Assembly: GCA_030679915.1 (NCBI GenBank)
Contig: JAUXRY010000005.1
Span: forward strand, 62,001-126,000
Reading direction: 5' to 3'
DNA length: 64,000 nt
Source of the DNA: Thiobacillus sp.
GTDB lineage: Bacteria > Pseudomonadota > Gammaproteobacteria > Burkholderiales > Thiobacillaceae
Shown here: piece by piece, positions 7,045 to 14,887 of the stretch
Position numbering within the stretch: the stretch's first letter is position 1
Layout of the letters: each line of letters opens with the position of its first letter
The notes under the pieces: generated by a model
What the model was told of the DNA's origin: nothing
Databases searched by the model: none
Seen by the model: only the letters and a program-made list of their open reading frames with translations
Position numbers and translations under genes: made by a program

Positions 7045-8097
7045 ATGAAACTATTGCATGCTGCTTTGCGCTTTCGCGTGAACTATTTTTCTGATCTGGG
7101 CCGCCATCAAGTGGTGGTGTGGATGCCGGGTGACACCCCGCCGGTCGATGCGCAGGTCGACGTCGGCCCCAAACTCGAACAGGACGTGCCGAACGAAGTG
7201 TTCCGCAGCGATGTTGCGCCGCTCAAAATGGGGCGCTTCTATCCGTCCATGCTGCTGCACGCCGACAATGTACCTGCACCGATGTTTCGCGTCATGAAGT
7301 TGAGCGGAGATAATTTCGTCGCTAATTTCAGCCATCCGTTGCAAGGCCGTATTTTCAGTATCGACAGCGGCAAAAGCGATGTCTCCACCCAGCCCGTGGG
7401 CCAGGTTGCGCAATTGCTGGAGTGGAGCGGCATGGAGGCACAAATGCTGACGCCGACCAATTTTGAAGGCGCCGATGCGTTCAGCCGCGAAGACGAGACG
7501 CCTGATGCCGCGTTCTATGCCGAGCCGAGAAAAGTCACCCACGTTGATGCCGTCTGCGCGCGCAGAATCCAGGCGCTGTATCGCACCGTGCTGCCAGAGA
7601 AGGCGCGGGTACTTGACCTGATGGCCAGCTGGCGTTCGCACCTGCCCGATACCGTGAGGTCTGCGGTGGGCCTGGGCATGAATGCCGAGGAACTGGCTGA
7701 CAATCCACAGCTGGCCGAGCGCATCGTGCACGATCTCAATGCCGACCCGACACTGCCCTTTGCCGATGCCAGCTTTGACGCTGTGGTGTGCACGGTATCG
7801 TTCGAATATCTGACGCAGCCGCATAAAATCGTGGCCGAAGCCAAGCGGGTGTTGAAGCCGGGCGGCATGTTCGTGGTGACCGTGTCGAATCGCTATTTTC
7901 CGCCCAAGGTGATCAAGCTGTGGACCGAGCTGCATCCGATGGAACGCATGGCCTGGGTCGGCACGCTGATCAGGCAGGCCGGATTCAAAAAGGTGGAAAC
8001 CTACGTTGAGCGCGGACTCAAGCGGCCGAAGGACGACCGCTACGCCGACAAGCTCGAGGAATCCGATCCGCTGTTTGCCACCTGGGGAGTGGCGTAA
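7045..8097 (+). CDS. Class I SAM-dependent methyltransferase with unusual motif I
   Basis: 350 residues in two parts. Residues 1-150 are unassigned; the stretch NFVANFSHPLQGRIF recalls the N-H-P-L-A-G-K segment of SlyD-like FKBP isomerases, which is only a suggestion. Residues 170-300 are a Rossmann methyltransferase: VLDLMASWRSHLPD in place of the usual DxGxGxG loop, the nucleotide segment LPFADASFDAVVCTVSFEYL, then EAKRVLKPGGMFVVTVSNR. From memory, a DLMSSW-S-HLP loop of this kind occurs in uncharacterised cyanobacterial and plant methyltransferases. Substrate unknown. It starts 18 nt after the glycosylase stop. Confidence 0.78.
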   Translation: MKLLHAALRFRVNYFSDLGRHQVVVWMPGDTPPVDAQVDVGPKLEQDVPNEVFRSDVAPLKMGRFYPSMLLHADNVPAPMFRVMKLSGDNFVANFSHPLQGRIFSIDSGKSDVSTQPVGQVAQLLEWSGMEAQMLTPTNFEGADAFSREDETPDAAFYAEPRKVTHVDAVCARRIQALYRTVLPEKARVLDLMASWRSHLPDTVRSAVGLGMNAEELADNPQLAERIVHDLNADPTLPFADASFDAVVCTVSFEYLTQPHKIVAEAKRVLKPGGMFVVTVSNRYFPPKVIKLWTELHPMERMAWVGTLIRQAGFKKVETYVERGLKRPKDDRYADKLEESDPLFATWGVA

Positions 8098-8133
8098 ACT
8101 CTGGTGTTCAAACTACCTACTTGGGAGACGATA

Positions 8134-8787
8134 ATGTTCGCATGGCTAAAAGCATTTAAATGGGGGGCCGTTGGATGCATGGCTCTGGTCTTGTCTGGCT
8201 GTGGCTACAACACCTTCCAGACGACAGATGAGGATATCAAGGCCACCTGGGCCGAAGTGCTGAACCAGTATCAGCGCCGCGCCGATTTGGTGCCTAATCT
8301 GGTCAACGTGGTGAAAGGCTATGCGGCACACGAGAAGGATGTGTTCATCAGCGTGACCGAAGCGCGTGCCCGGGTGGGATCGATCCAGGCCACGCCCGAA
8401 CTCGTCAACGACGAAGTGGCTTTCCAGAAATTCATCGCCGCGCAGGGTGAGCTTACCGGTGCGATCTCGCGCCTGCTGCTGGTTGCAGAGAACTACCCAC
8501 AGCTGAAAGCGGACGGTTTATTCCGCGACCTGCAGGCGCAACTTGAAGGCACCGAGAACCGTATTACCGTTGCGCGCAACCGCTACATCGGCGCGGTCAA
8601 AACCTACAACATCGCGGTCCGTTCTTTCCCGTCCAACCTGACTGCGATGATGTTTGGCTACAAAACCAAGCCCAGTTTCACGGTGGAAAACGAAAAGGCG
8701 ATCGCCACGCCACCCATGGTGGATTTCGGTACCGCTGCACCCGCAGTCAATCCCGCCCCTGCACCAACTCCCGCGCCCGCTTATTAA
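8134..8787 (+). CDS. lemA: LemA family lipoprotein
   Basis: 217 residues from the ATG at 8134, which has GGGAGA 5 nt upstream; an in-frame GTG at 8104 is less likely. Lipobox VLSGC places the lipid-anchored Cys near residue 23. The body is the long helical LemA domain (QYQRRADLVPNLVNVVKGYA, ENYPQLKADGLFRDLQAQLEGTENRI, RNRYIGAVKTYN). The C-terminus is a Pro/Ala-rich tail. LemA proteins are membrane-linked and of unclear function, and regularly sit beside TPM-domain genes, as here. Confidence 0.9.
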   Translation: MFAWLKAFKWGAVGCMALVLSGCGYNTFQTTDEDIKATWAEVLNQYQRRADLVPNLVNVVKGYAAHEKDVFISVTEARARVGSIQATPELVNDEVAFQKFIAAQGELTGAISRLLLVAENYPQLKADGLFRDLQAQLEGTENRITVARNRYIGAVKTYNIAVRSFPSNLTAMMFGYKTKPSFTVENEKAIATPPMVDFGTAAPAVNPAPAPTPAPAY

Positions 8788-8794
8788 GCAACCA

Positions 8795-9664
8795 ATGAGC
8801 CGGCTGCTCAGGGCGCAACCGCACGCCAGCCAATTCCCGCGATGGGAGTGGCTGGTGTTCGGCTTCTTTCTCGCGATGTTTGCGCTGTCCGCCTGGGCTC
8901 AGGTGGCGGTGCCGGAACTGTCGCGCCGCGTGACTGACCTTACCGCCACGCTCAGCACCGAGCAGGCCAACGCGCTTGAGAACAAGCTGGCCACGTTCGA
9001 GGCACAAAAAGGGACCCAGATCGCGGTGTTGATCGTGCCGACCACCGAGCCCGAAGATATTGCCCAGTTTGGCATTCGTGTGGCCGACCAATGGAAATTA
9101 GGCCGCGACAAGATAGACGATGGGTTGATCCTGATCGTGGCCAAGAATGATCGTAAATTCCGGATTGAAGTTGGTTACGGTCTGGAAGGCGTTATACCCG
9201 ATGCTATTGCCAAGCGAGTGATCGCCGAAACCATGACCCCCTATTTCGAGGCAGGGGACTTCAATGGCGGTATCGACGCAGGCATTCAACAGTTGACAGG
9301 TCTGATCGAGGGCGAGTCCTTGCCGCCGCCCAGCAAACAAAGCGGGGAGGGGGAGGCGCCATTTGTCCTGCTCATCTTGGGCGGCGTCATCGCGGGTTGG
9401 CTGCTCTCTGCCATGATGAGCCGGCCCGCTGCGGGGGGTGTCGCTGCGCTGGGCAGTGGGGTGGTGGGGGCGTTGTTGTTGGGCTTGACTCCAATCGTGT
9501 TGCTTGTAGCAGTTTTCGTGTTTGCAGGCGTCGCATCAGGATTCAGAAGCGGAGGAGGCTGGTCCAGTGGGGGCGGCGGTGGTTTTGGAGGGGGTGGTGG
9601 CGGGGGTTCCTGGGGCGGCGGTGGTGGCGGTTTCGGCGGCGGAGGTGCATCAGGCTCATGGTAA
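8795..9664 (+). CDS. TPM-domain membrane protein (YgcG type)
   Basis: 289 residues from the ATG at 8795, eight bases after lemA. N-terminal signal/anchor (WLVFGFFLAMFALSAWAQ), then a periplasmic TPM domain of about 140 residues (VTDLTATLSTEQANALENKLA, TQIAVLIVPTTEPEDI, GYGLEGVIPDA), two to three membrane helices (about 190-250), and a Gly-rich tail ending SGGGGGFGGGG...GASGSW, all hallmarks of YgcG. TPM proteins have been linked to photosystem II repair in plants and to membrane stress; the bacterial role is unclear. Its last codons overlap the start of the next TPM gene. Confidence 0.88.
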   Translation: MSRLLRAQPHASQFPRWEWLVFGFFLAMFALSAWAQVAVPELSRRVTDLTATLSTEQANALENKLATFEAQKGTQIAVLIVPTTEPEDIAQFGIRVADQWKLGRDKIDDGLILIVAKNDRKFRIEVGYGLEGVIPDAIAKRVIAETMTPYFEAGDFNGGIDAGIQQLTGLIEGESLPPPSKQSGEGEAPFVLLILGGVIAGWLLSAMMSRPAAGGVAALGSGVVGALLLGLTPIVLLVAVFVFAGVASGFRSGGGWSSGGGGGFGGGGGGGSWGGGGGGFGGGGASGSW

Positions 9665-10164
9665 ATATCAAGCGCTGGTTCAAGCATCTCTTCATGCCGC
9701 CCTGGGCTTGGCGACGCGCATTTTCGCAGGCCACACTCGATGCGATCGAGGCGGCCATCCGTACGAGCGAAACCACTCATAGTGGGGAAATTCGCGTTGC
9801 CATCGAAAATACCCTCTCTGCATCCGACGTGTGGCTCGGCATCACGGGCCGCGAACGTGCGGTCGAGGTGTTCTCCAACCTGCGTGTGTGGGATACCGAG
9901 CACAACAGCGGCGTGTTGGTTTACCTGCTGCTGGCCGACCACGATATTGAAATTGTTGCTGATCGCGGCATTGCAGCGCGGGTGGATGCCGTTGCCTGGG
10001 AAACGATTGCACAAACCATGGAAGCGGCATTCAGGCAGGGTAATTTCGAGCGCGGTGCGTTGGCTGGGATCGAGCAGATCAGCGCACTATTAACAACACA
10101 CTTCCCTCCAACCGCAGCAAATCCGAATGAGTTGGCGAATCGACCCGTAGTAATCAGGAGATGA
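9658..10164 (+). CDS. Second, short TPM-domain protein
   Basis: 168 residues from an ATG lying inside the end of the preceding TPM gene (7-nt overlap). It carries a TPM domain without signal peptide or membrane helix: AAIRTSETTHSGEIRVAIEN, HNSGVLVYLLLADHDIEIVADRGIAARV, and QTMEAAFRQGNFERGALAGIEQI. The N-terminus (VNIKRWFKHLFMPPW) is basic and aromatic, possibly for membrane association. LemA followed by YgcG-like and short TPM proteins is a recurring proteobacterial set; a shared membrane complex is inferred. Confidence 0.85.
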   Translation: MVNIKRWFKHLFMPPWAWRRAFSQATLDAIEAAIRTSETTHSGEIRVAIENTLSASDVWLGITGRERAVEVFSNLRVWDTEHNSGVLVYLLLADHDIEIVADRGIAARVDAVAWETIAQTMEAAFRQGNFERGALAGIEQISALLTTHFPPTAANPNELANRPVVIRR

Positions 10165-10165
10165 G

Positions 10166-10573
10166 ATGCAGGCGTATTTGTTGTGGTGGATTTTAGCGGC
10201 GGTGCTGGTGGGGGTCGAACTCACCGGTGGCACATTCTATTTGCTGGTGTATGGCGTAGCCGCCGCGGCAGCGGGTGTTGCAGCCTGGCTGGGCGCGGGC
10301 CTGGTGGTGCAATTGCTGGTGGCGGGCGTGATTGCCTTGTTGGGCACGCTGGCGTTACGGCATTGGAAACGCAACACCGAGCACCCGGAGTCCATTGTGC
10401 AGGATATGGATATCGGAAAAACGGTTCAGGTCGAATCCTGGCAGGATGGTCGCGGCCAGGTCAAATATCGGGGTGCGGTATGGGATGCCGAGGCCGAATC
10501 GCCGAGCGTTGATGGCTCGCGTGCATTGATTATCCGAGCAGTCAAAGGCAATACTCTCATTCTGGGTAACTAA
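10166..10573 (+). CDS. NfeD family membrane protein
   Basis: 135 residues. Starts one base after the preceding stop. Two to three N-terminal membrane helices (LWWILAAVLVGVELTGGTFYLLVYGVAA, LVVQLLVAGVIALLGTLAL), then a soluble OB-fold domain of about 60 residues (IGKTVQVESWQDGRGQVKYRGAVWDAEAE) typical of short NfeD. It lacks the ClpP-like protease half of long NfeD. NfeD proteins partner with SPFH/stomatin proteins, and the next gene is one. Confidence 0.88.
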   Translation: MQAYLLWWILAAVLVGVELTGGTFYLLVYGVAAAAAGVAAWLGAGLVVQLLVAGVIALLGTLALRHWKRNTEHPESIVQDMDIGKTVQVESWQDGRGQVKYRGAVWDAEAESPSVDGSRALIIRAVKGNTLILGN

Positions 10574-10600
10574 TCCCCACACGGGGCTAAAAGGAAAATA

Positions 10601-11524
10601 ATGGAAACTGTCGCACTGGTTATTCTGATCGTCATCGCCATTGTCGTCGCCAAAGGCGTTCGCGTGGTGCCGCAACAAAATGCCTGGGTTGTCGAGCGCC
10701 TGGGCAAGTTTCACGCCGTGCTTGCGCCGGGTCTCAATCTGGTGATTCCATTCATTGATGCGGTCGCCTACAAGCATTCGCTGAAGGAAATCCCCCTCGA
10801 TGTACCGCCCCAGATTTGCATCACGCGTGACAACACGCAGTTGTCGGTCGACGGCATTCTGTATTTCCAGGTCACCGATCCGAAGATGGCATCCTATGGA
10901 GCGAGCAACTATATTGCGGCGATTTCGCAACTGGCGCAAACCACCCTGCGCTCGATGATCGGCAAGATGGAAATGGACCGTACCTTTGAAGAGCGTGACG
11001 ACATCAACCGGGGTGTCGTGATGGCGCTTAACGAGGCCTCGACCAACTGGGGCGTCAAGGTGCTGCGCTACGAGATCAAGGACCTGACCCCGCCGAAAGA
11101 AATACTTCATGCCATGCAACGTCAAATCACCGCCGAGCGCGAAAAGCGCGCGCTGATTGCGTCGTCAGAAGGCCGCATGCAGGAGCAGATCAACATCGCC
11201 ACCGGCCAACGCAATGCTGCAATTCAGGAATCCGAAGGCGAAATGCAGGCTGCCATCAACGTTGCTCAAGGCGAAGGCGAGGCGATCAAGGCGATTGCCA
11301 TCGCCAACGCCGAAGCCATCGCCCGTGTTGCCCGCGCGATTGAAATGCCCGGTGGTGTGCAGGCTGTGAACCTCAAGGTCGCCGAAAAATACGTCGAGGC
11401 CTTTGCCGGCATCGCCAAGGCCGGCAACACCCTGATCGTGCCATCCAACATGGCCGATCTCAGCAGTCTGATCGCAGGGGCCATGAGCGTAGTGAAGTCG
11501 CAGAAAGAAACGGGGCCAACCTGA
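10601..11524 (+). CDS. SPFH/Band 7 (stomatin-like, QmcA type) protein
   Basis: 307 residues. One N-terminal membrane helix (residues 3-20), then the Band 7 domain: VVPQQNAWVVERLGKFHAVLAPGLNLVIPFID, then DVPPQICITRDNTQLSVDGILYFQ, and the coiled-coil segment with MQRQITAEREKRALIASSEG near 165-185. The C-terminal helix runs to SLIAGAMS. Such proteins form membrane microdomain scaffolds and regulate membrane proteases. Shine-Dalgarno AAGGA lies 6-10 nt before the ATG. Last gene of the LemA-TPM-TPM-NfeD-SPFH run. Confidence 0.92.
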   Translation: METVALVILIVIAIVVAKGVRVVPQQNAWVVERLGKFHAVLAPGLNLVIPFIDAVAYKHSLKEIPLDVPPQICITRDNTQLSVDGILYFQVTDPKMASYGASNYIAAISQLAQTTLRSMIGKMEMDRTFEERDDINRGVVMALNEASTNWGVKVLRYEIKDLTPPKEILHAMQRQITAEREKRALIASSEGRMQEQINIATGQRNAAIQESEGEMQAAINVAQGEGEAIKAIAIANAEAIARVARAIEMPGGVQAVNLKVAEKYVEAFAGIAKAGNTLIVPSNMADLSSLIAGAMSVVKSQKETGPT

Positions 11525-11711
11525 GTTGGAGCGTGACAGCGAGATTTGTACGTTTATGGATGGATGAGCAGGTATGGAAATTCCATTTTTGATACCCGTC
11601 AAGGTGGTTATCATCCTAATAACAAACGCACGGGGTTTCTGACTCAAGTATTCATGTGTGCGGCCGATTGACCTGTTAAGCATCAAAACTTCGGACTGCC
11701 TTGATACGCTT

Positions 11712-12581
11712 ATGAACAAGAGCCTGTTACTGTCCGCCTTGGCGGGGCTGCTGTTCGCGCTGCCTTCGTTGGCGGACCACAATAAAGCTGTCGAGGCCAA
11801 GCTACCCACCGGCAAGATTGCCCGTGCGGATTTCCATAAAGGAAAGGAAGGCGAGGCTGCCGTTCTGGTACTGCATGGTTTTCTTCAAACCCGCGTTTTT
11901 CCTGTTGTTTCAAGCCTGACGGAAGCCGCCTCGACCGCAGGCTACTCGACGCTGGCTCCGACACTGTCACTGGGTATATCACACCGCAATAAGAGCCTGT
12001 CTTGTGAGGCCATGCACCTGCATTCGCTGGACGAAGATGCAGATGAGGTCGCATTTTGGGTTCGCTGGCTCGTGCAGAAAGGGCATACCCGCATCATTCT
12101 GGTGGGGCACAGCTATGGCAATGTGCAGTTGCTCACGTATATGGGATGCAATCCGGCGCCAGCCGTGAAGCAGCTGCTGATGATCAGTCTCACCGATGTG
12201 GAAATGAAACAAAACGCTCAGCAACGAGCGCTGATTGCACAGGATTTACGTGATCGTTTGGCCAAAAATAATCATGCGCTTGTTGAGGCGGAATTTGGTC
12301 AATGCAAAAAATACGTCAGCCCACCTGCGTCCTTGCTGTCCTATATGGATGTAAGCCGAAACAGTATTCTGGACGCGCTTAAGCGGGTACGTGTGCCCAC
12401 AGAAGTCATTTTGGGGGGCAAGGATGATCGTATGGGATCGGAATGGGTGGAGAAGCTGACTGCCAGTGGAATTTCCGTTCGTGTCATTCCAGGCGCCTCA
12501 CATTTCTTTGACAATCAATACGAATTCGACCTCCAGGAAGTGCTCTTGCAGACCTTACAGGACAAGCGCTCCGAGCGCTGA
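11712..12581 (+). CDS. Exported alpha/beta hydrolase
   Basis: 289 residues from ATG 11712 (frame open from 11658). Signal peptide: LLLSALAGLLFALPSLA, cleavage near residue 20. Alpha/beta hydrolase fold: HGF oxyanion segment (VLVLHGFLQ), nucleophile elbow GHSYG near residue 135, acid in LGGKDDRM and catalytic His in GASHFF. Probably a periplasmic esterase or lipase-like enzyme; substrate unknown. Only three bases separate it from the next gene, a GGDEF-EAL protein, so the two are probably cotranscribed. A 187-nt non-coding stretch lies upstream; no confident promoter was found there. Confidence 0.82.
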   Translation: MNKSLLLSALAGLLFALPSLADHNKAVEAKLPTGKIARADFHKGKEGEAAVLVLHGFLQTRVFPVVSSLTEAASTAGYSTLAPTLSLGISHRNKSLSCEAMHLHSLDEDADEVAFWVRWLVQKGHTRIILVGHSYGNVQLLTYMGCNPAPAVKQLLMISLTDVEMKQNAQQRALIAQDLRDRLAKNNHALVEAEFGQCKKYVSPPASLLSYMDVSRNSILDALKRVRVPTEVILGGKDDRMGSEWVEKLTASGISVRVIPGASHFFDNQYEFDLQEVLLQTLQDKRSER

Positions 12582-12584
12582 AGC

Positions 12585-13532
12585 ATGCTGTCCTCGTTCT
12601 TCAAGGTGCGATTCCCGCCACGGCCCATTGCCCACTATGCGCTAGCGCTCTCTTTTGTGCTGGTGACGGCGTTGGCTGTGTTTGCGGCCTTTGTTTTTCA
12701 TGACACCACTCGACTCAAGGAAACCATCGCAGAATCTGACGTCAAACTTGCGCGTCAGGAACTGAACGAAGCTATCGCCCTGTTGAGTGAGCGGGCAAAA
12801 ACCGCAGCACTGGACCTGATGACGTGGGACGAGGCGCGGCAACAACTCGAAAACCCGATTTACTACGGCTATTGGCGGAATTCCCGCGCGCGTTCTGCCG
12901 GGGTGATTCCGGACACCCTGGATGCGGTCGACCTTTACAATCTGGAAGGCCGCAATCTATCGGAGCCTTCCTCTGGCGGGGCGATCATGCCGGCGAAAAT
13001 CGACACGCAAGACTTGCAGCCTTTCATGGTGCAGGAAAACGGACATGGGCATTTGTACTATTTCTTCCCGTTTTACCAGAGCGCCGCTCAAACCCATCTT
13101 CTGGGTTATATGGGATTCAAGTTCGATCTTCAGGTGGAGCTCGTTCAGCTACGAAAATTCCGTTATCTGGATTTGCAAAGTGTGCGCATTGTGGCTGCGG
13201 AAGGTCTACACATTCCGCTCCCAAAGATTGTGTATGCTTTGCAATTTAGAACTATCAACAACCCGGAAACACGTGCGCTCGAAAATCTCATTAGCCGCTC
13301 GTTTTATGAAATTGCAGCCATCATTGCCGTGATATCTATCCTGGCTTATCTGGCAACCGTCTCTGTGATCACCAAGCCCTTGCGGTCATTGTCTGGCCAT
13401 ATCGATGCCATGAGGCGTGGAAAAAAAGGCTGCTCGGCGAGTCTTACCGCGGCATGCTGGCGGTTACGGAGCTCGAAAATGTGCGTCAATCACTCAACGA
13501 CTACCAGCAGCAGCTCGATGACATGCACGTGA
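12585..13532 (+). CDS. CHASE4-HAMP half of a GGDEF-EAL protein, upstream frame
   Basis: As read without frame change this gives 315 residues: a membrane helix at 17-38, a periplasmic CHASE4-type sensor (DLMTWDEARQQLENPIYYGYW, MGFKFDLQVELVQLRKFRYLDL), a second helix near 245-268 and the start of a HAMP linker (VITKPLRSLSGHIDAMRRG). From residue 279 the frame passes through seven A (13421-13427) and then ends in a 35-residue out-of-frame tail lacking any domain. Moving to the -1 frame at that run continues the HAMP and joins the GGDEF-EAL part, giving 755 residues. Either a frameshift mutation, a sequence error, or slippage. Confidence 0.8.
   Translation: MLSSFFKVRFPPRPIAHYALALSFVLVTALAVFAAFVFHDTTRLKETIAESDVKLARQELNEAIALLSERAKTAALDLMTWDEARQQLENPIYYGYWRNSRARSAGVIPDTLDAVDLYNLEGRNLSEPSSGGAIMPAKIDTQDLQPFMVQENGHGHLYYFFPFYQSAAQTHLLGYMGFKFDLQVELVQLRKFRYLDLQSVRIVAAEGLHIPLPKIVYALQFRTINNPETRALENLISRSFYEIAAIIAVISILAYLATVSVITKPLRSLSGHIDAMRRGKKGCSASLTAACWRLRSSKMCVNHSTTTSSSSMTCT
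13421..13427 (+). other. A7 slippery heptamer / frame-change point
   Basis: Seven consecutive A placed as A AAA AAA relative to the upstream frame (GGA AAA AAA GGC). This is the canonical phase for -1 ribosomal slippage and also suits RNA-polymerase slippage. Re-reading the last A gives AGG CTG CTC GGC GAG, which leads straight into the downstream GGDEF frame. Confidence 0.7.
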
Positions 13533-14851
13533 GTCTGGCGCACAAGAATCAGGAACTGTGGACCCAGGCACATCATGATCCCTTGACCGGAACACTCAAT
13601 CGTCGTGCCTTTGACGACGACTGGCGCGCGATGCACCGCACTCATCCGGGCATTCCGCTAGAGGTGGCTTTTCTGTTGTTTGACTGTGATCACTTTAAAG
13701 CCATCAATGACACCTATGGGCACCAGGTAGGGGACCAGGTGTTGCAGGGCCTGGCCGAATCGCTGCAGAGCGCACTGAGATCCGGTGACCGTCTGTATCG
13801 ATTGGGAGGGGACGAATTTGCGACGATACTTCTATCCGCCGACATGGAGCGCGCCAGACAAGTGGTGGAGCGTTGCATGGAACAGGTTTTGCAACACGAC
13901 TTTAGTGCCTATTGGGTTCGGGAACCCGTCCGCATCAGCGTGGGGATTTCCACTCTGGTGGCCGCTCAGGAGGATGACCTGCAACTGCTGCATCGCCAGG
14001 CCGATATTGCGATGTATTACGCCAAACGTCCGGGACAGAACAAGATTTCCGTTTATACGCCGGAGATGGGTGGGGGCCAGGAGGCGGTGGTCTCCAACGC
14101 TGAAACCAGCGCAGTCTACGAAGCGATGGCTGATCCAGATCAGCTGGAAATGCATTATCAGCCGGTGCTGGCTTTGCCTTCGCTGCAGATTGAATACTAC
14201 GAAGCCCTGGTGCGTATTCGGGGCGAGCATGGCCTGATCATGCCTTCCAATATTTTCCCGGTCGTAGAGTTTCGTGGGCTGGAATGCGAGTTTGATCTGG
14301 CTGTATTGGAACGGATACGCCGTGATCTGGAAGCGGGTTTGGTTCCTGCGGGGATTGGAGTATCGCTTAATGTTTCAGGGCCTGGCATTGTCAACGCCCG
14401 GGTGACCGAAAAGCTGTTGCAGTTTGCGCCGATGCTGTCAAAGATAAAGCTGGTGCTGGAAGTGACGGAAACTTCGCTTATTACGCAGATTGCCCAGGCC
14501 TCGGCCAACCTCAACCGCCTGCGCAAGGCGGGCTTTGTGATTGCACTCGATGACTTTGGTAGCGGCTACTCTTCTTTGCGTTATCTATCCAGCATGCCGG
14601 TGGATCTGGTGAAGTTCGATATTTCCATGGTGCGCAGTCTTGAGGTGCCGGGTCGTCAGGCCGTCTTTGTCGAGGATCTGGCACGCTTGATCAAGGACGC
14701 CGGCTACAAGCTGGTGGCCGAGGGCATCGAATCCGAGGCGTTGCTTGACAGGGTGACGGCACTGGGTTTTTCTCATGCGCAGGGATTCCACATTGGGCGG
14801 CCTGCGCCGTTGGCGAAATCACCTCCAGTCAACCAAGCTGTCGCAGGCTAA
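13454..14851 (+). CDS. GGDEF-EAL half of the split c-di-GMP enzyme
   Basis: 465 residues from the first ATG in this frame; the frame is open back to the A7 run. GGDEF domain: HHDPLTGTLNRRAFDDDW, FDCDHFKAINDTYGHQVGD and an intact RLGGDEF, so diguanylate cyclase activity is possible. EAL domain: YEALVRI, SLNVS, EVTETS, ALDDFGSGYSSLRYLSS, KFD, AEGIES and QGFHIGRP, so the phosphodiesterase residues are also present. As an isolated product it would be cytoplasmic and lack the sensor and membrane part. The ATG at 13454 has no convincing Shine-Dalgarno, which favours expression as a fusion. Confidence 0.85.
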   Translation: MLAVTELENVRQSLNDYQQQLDDMHVSLAHKNQELWTQAHHDPLTGTLNRRAFDDDWRAMHRTHPGIPLEVAFLLFDCDHFKAINDTYGHQVGDQVLQGLAESLQSALRSGDRLYRLGGDEFATILLSADMERARQVVERCMEQVLQHDFSAYWVREPVRISVGISTLVAAQEDDLQLLHRQADIAMYYAKRPGQNKISVYTPEMGGGQEAVVSNAETSAVYEAMADPDQLEMHYQPVLALPSLQIEYYEALVRIRGEHGLIMPSNIFPVVEFRGLECEFDLAVLERIRRDLEAGLVPAGIGVSLNVSGPGIVNARVTEKLLQFAPMLSKIKLVLEVTETSLITQIAQASANLNRLRKAGFVIALDDFGSGYSSLRYLSSMPVDLVKFDISMVRSLEVPGRQAVFVEDLARLIKDAGYKLVAEGIESEALLDRVTALGFSHAQGFHIGRPAPLAKSPPVNQAVAG

Positions 14852-14887
14852 ATCAGGCGCATGCGCTTGTTAGAATGCGTCGTTAAC

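Noticed and set aside
9541-9664. Gly-rich repeat at the end of the first TPM gene as a separate repeat element
   Set aside because: It is the normal Gly/Ser/Trp tail of YgcG-type proteins and is in frame.
10577-10588. CCCC-ACAC-GGGG hairpin between nfeD and the SPFH gene as a terminator
   Set aside because: Only a 4-bp stem with no U-run; too weak and inside a likely operon.
11525-11711. Small gene or ncRNA in the 187-nt gap before the alpha/beta hydrolase
   Set aside because: No open frame with a start signal and no convincing promoter-terminator pair; an inverted repeat near 11571-11595 is too loose.
14852-14887. GCGCATGCGC palindrome between the GGDEF-EAL gene and lplT as a terminator
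   Set aside because: Very short palindrome with no loop or U-run; may be chance.
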